DNA from: Hippopus hippopus
Taxonomy: Eukaryota > Mollusca > Bivalvia > Cardiida > Cardiidae
Direction: 5' to 3'
Length of the DNA: 64,000 bases
Assembly: GCA_946811185.2 (NCBI GenBank)
Contig: OX328113.1
Coordinates: 620,001-684,000, forward strand
Shown: piece by piece, positions 62,396 to 64,000 of the stretch
Position numbering within the stretch: the first letter of the stretch is position 1
How the letters are laid out: every line of letters starts with the position of its first letter
Notes under the pieces: generated by a model
Told to the model about the DNA's origin: nothing
The model's input: only the letters and a program-made list of their open reading frames with translations
Database searches by the model: none
Program-made: the position numbers and the translations under genes

Positions 62396-62599
62396 TTCAC
62401 TCTTTGCAAATTGATAAAATTCTAGTTTCATCCAAATTAAAAGCATTTGCAGATAACAAATTTTATTTCATGCTTTTCAATAGTTTATGGTTTGATATTT
62501 CATGGTTAAGACGACCAGTGAAAAATACCGATTTCATATTTTATAACTTGTCAGTTGAAGGTGCAAACAGTAGCTCTTGCAAACTAGTCACCTAGGTAA

Positions 62600-63150
62600 C
62601 AGCAGATGGCATTCAACCAGAGAAAAATATGTTGTAATTTATGCAAATTTACCCTACATTTCTTGTGCTTTGCATAATGTTGTAATGCATTCTTATGGTG
62701 GAGAGGGGTATGTCATGGGGAATTACCGAAAACAACTGTACCGAATTTTGACAAAAATCCCAAAAGAAAAAGGTTTAAGAGCATGAAATAAATAGAATTT
62801 TTTTTTTTTTTGGGGGGGGAGGGATTTAAAGGTTGAAATTTGACATCATCAGTAATATTTTCATTTGTGGCTGTACCACTCATGAAAATATTACCAATGA
62901 TGTTCAAAGAAATAAACTTCCATCTTTCTCCAAAAAAACCCTCAAAAATCCACTATAAATATAGCATAAATGCCAGTGTGGGTATCACAGAAGAGCATTT
63001 CATCCTTTTTCCACAATGATTTAAAAAGCACTGGATTGTTTGGTAAAGGTTTAAATGGACCGGGAAATTTCAGACTTGTCCAATTTGAGAAGATGTGTGG
63101 ATAACAATTCTTGGTACAGTGGTGGAAAATATTGTTGGAAAAGGAAACAA
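62600..63150. other. Nothing coding recognised
   Basis: Contains a T/G homopolymer junction (TTTTTTTTTTTGGGGGGGG) at 62799 and H-MITE scraps at 63000-63150. Confidence 0.4.
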
Positions 63151-63151
63151 G

Positions 63152-63330
63152 AGTATCACATGCAGGCGTCAACTCTAAATTGAAATTGCTTGATTTTCAG
63201 TGAAAAAAAAAATTGTAAAATGGGCATAACTGTGTCATAATTTTGCTTTGATGGTTACCTGCCCTTATTGTATGGGTTTCTCTTTTGATAGTGAACAACT
63301 TGCCCAAGTTTGAAGAAGAAGAGCGTTGTC
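63152..63330 (+). repeat. G5 repeat fragment
   Basis: CAAGAGTATCACATGCAGGC, TGATTTTCAGTGAAAAAA, GGGCATAACTGTGTC, CAACTTGCCCAAGTTTGAAG: the same string of blocks as at 30640. Confidence 0.5.
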
Positions 63331-63869
63331 GGGTATTCACGAACCATCGGTAGTTTTGGGACACATCGTATAATTTCATTTATGAGCATTGTTCAATTAA
63401 CGTGATAAATAGAAACACACAAACGAATCGTCCTTTCTTTCAAGCATCTGATCCGTCATTTGCACGTCCATGTAATATCAACATTTTTACAAAATAATAT
63501 AAAGATAAATGTAGATTTTTTTTTTAAGTACATCGCTAAAAAAATATGATTAACTCTTAACACAGTAAGTCAACAAAAAGCAGACCTTTGCCATTTTAAA
63601 GTCATATTCACCAGATACAAACATGCCTAGAACACTCACAGAGCATCTGCATTCTTCTAGCTACACTTCATTCTGCTTTCTAAGTGGTTCCAAAACACCT
63701 GACATAATTTTAATGGAACTGGGTATTTTCGAACCAGGAATCATGTTGCATATTTTCTTATGCAAAAATCGTGACTGTCCTTCGTTTTTCCAAACAATAC
63801 TGATTCATATGGGTATTGACATATTTCTGACGTAAAAAATTATCACAAGTGACTCAGAAATACACGTAC

Positions 63870-64000
63870 CTATAAAAGAAAAGTCTACCCCATTGCGTAG
63901 TGGAGTAAATTGGCGATACAAAACTACAAGTGAAAGTATTTTGTTGCAGACAGTATCCGCATTAGATATAGCCAGAAATATATCAATATGCTTCCATTCA
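63870..64000 (-). CDS. Internal exon of an unrecognised minus-strand gene (runs off the window)
   Basis: Read on the minus strand the end of the window is open for 43 codons: EWKHIDIFLAISNADTVCNK, then LSLVVLYRQFTPLRNG and VDFSFI, followed by donor ATAG|GTACGTG. It leaves phase 1 and joins the exon at 62057-62170 in frame (SFI-G-VHIDD). I do not recognise the protein. The two exons look like one globular domain with an amphipathic/hydrophobic core (FLAISN, LSLVVLY). The 5' part of the exon lies beyond base 64000. Confidence 0.55.

Overview
The window reads as nuclear DNA of an animal, most likely a bivalve mollusc. It is AT-rich, has no compact ORFs, and real coding sequence appears only as short exons with GT/AG borders inside a dense bed of short repeats. 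The bivalve call is inference. It rests on repeat families I associate with mollusc genomes (the GAGGGCCATGATGGCCC element, tRNA-headed SINEs) and on a ROCO-type COR/death-domain gene, a class I recall as expanded in bivalves.

Genes, left to right. From 951 to about 7.0 kb on the plus strand (candidate tail at 10.0-10.2 kb) lie six exons of a ROCO-family gene: end of ROC/start of COR, the rest of COR, a Cys-rich segment and a death domain. Stop codons fall in frame in four exons and one exon junction is out of phase, so it looks like a decayed copy. From 16.3 to 25.7 kb on the minus strand are scattered candidate exons, ending in one with a SOCS-box-like C-terminus and starting at a CpG-richer, possibly promoter-bearing segment. 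At 31.0 kb there is one orphan plus-strand exon resembling a methyltransferase motif I region. From 40.8 to 50.6 kb on the minus strand four exons join through three phase-2 introns into one open frame of unknown function. At 53.6-54.5 kb on the minus strand is an acidic, internally repetitive ORF with one frame break. At 62.1-64.0 kb on the minus strand two further exons join in phase and run off the window.

Most of the rest is repeats. The dominant family (here H-MITE) is a non-autonomous element of about 225 bp, with some 60 copies or fragments counted by eye, roughly one per kilobase. It has TTAA target duplications, short terminal inverted repeats (CYCTTTACCAAACRA type) and a near-perfect internal palindrome of about 66 bp. 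Other families are F2, F3 and F4 (each with its own internal hairpin; F4 also uses TTAA), F5 (a 27-bp-TIR element), two mariner remnants, at least five kinds of tRNA-headed SINE, a 34-bp hAT-like palindrome with a 7-bp target duplication, and several tandem-repeat-bodied elements with Helitron-like 3' ends. Nested insertions, shared-TTAA arrays and one mirror-image H-MITE chimera record the order of events.

There is no CRISPR array, rRNA gene, convincing functional tRNA gene, or complete autonomous transposon. Exon borders, repeat borders and protein-family calls were made by eye; no search was run.
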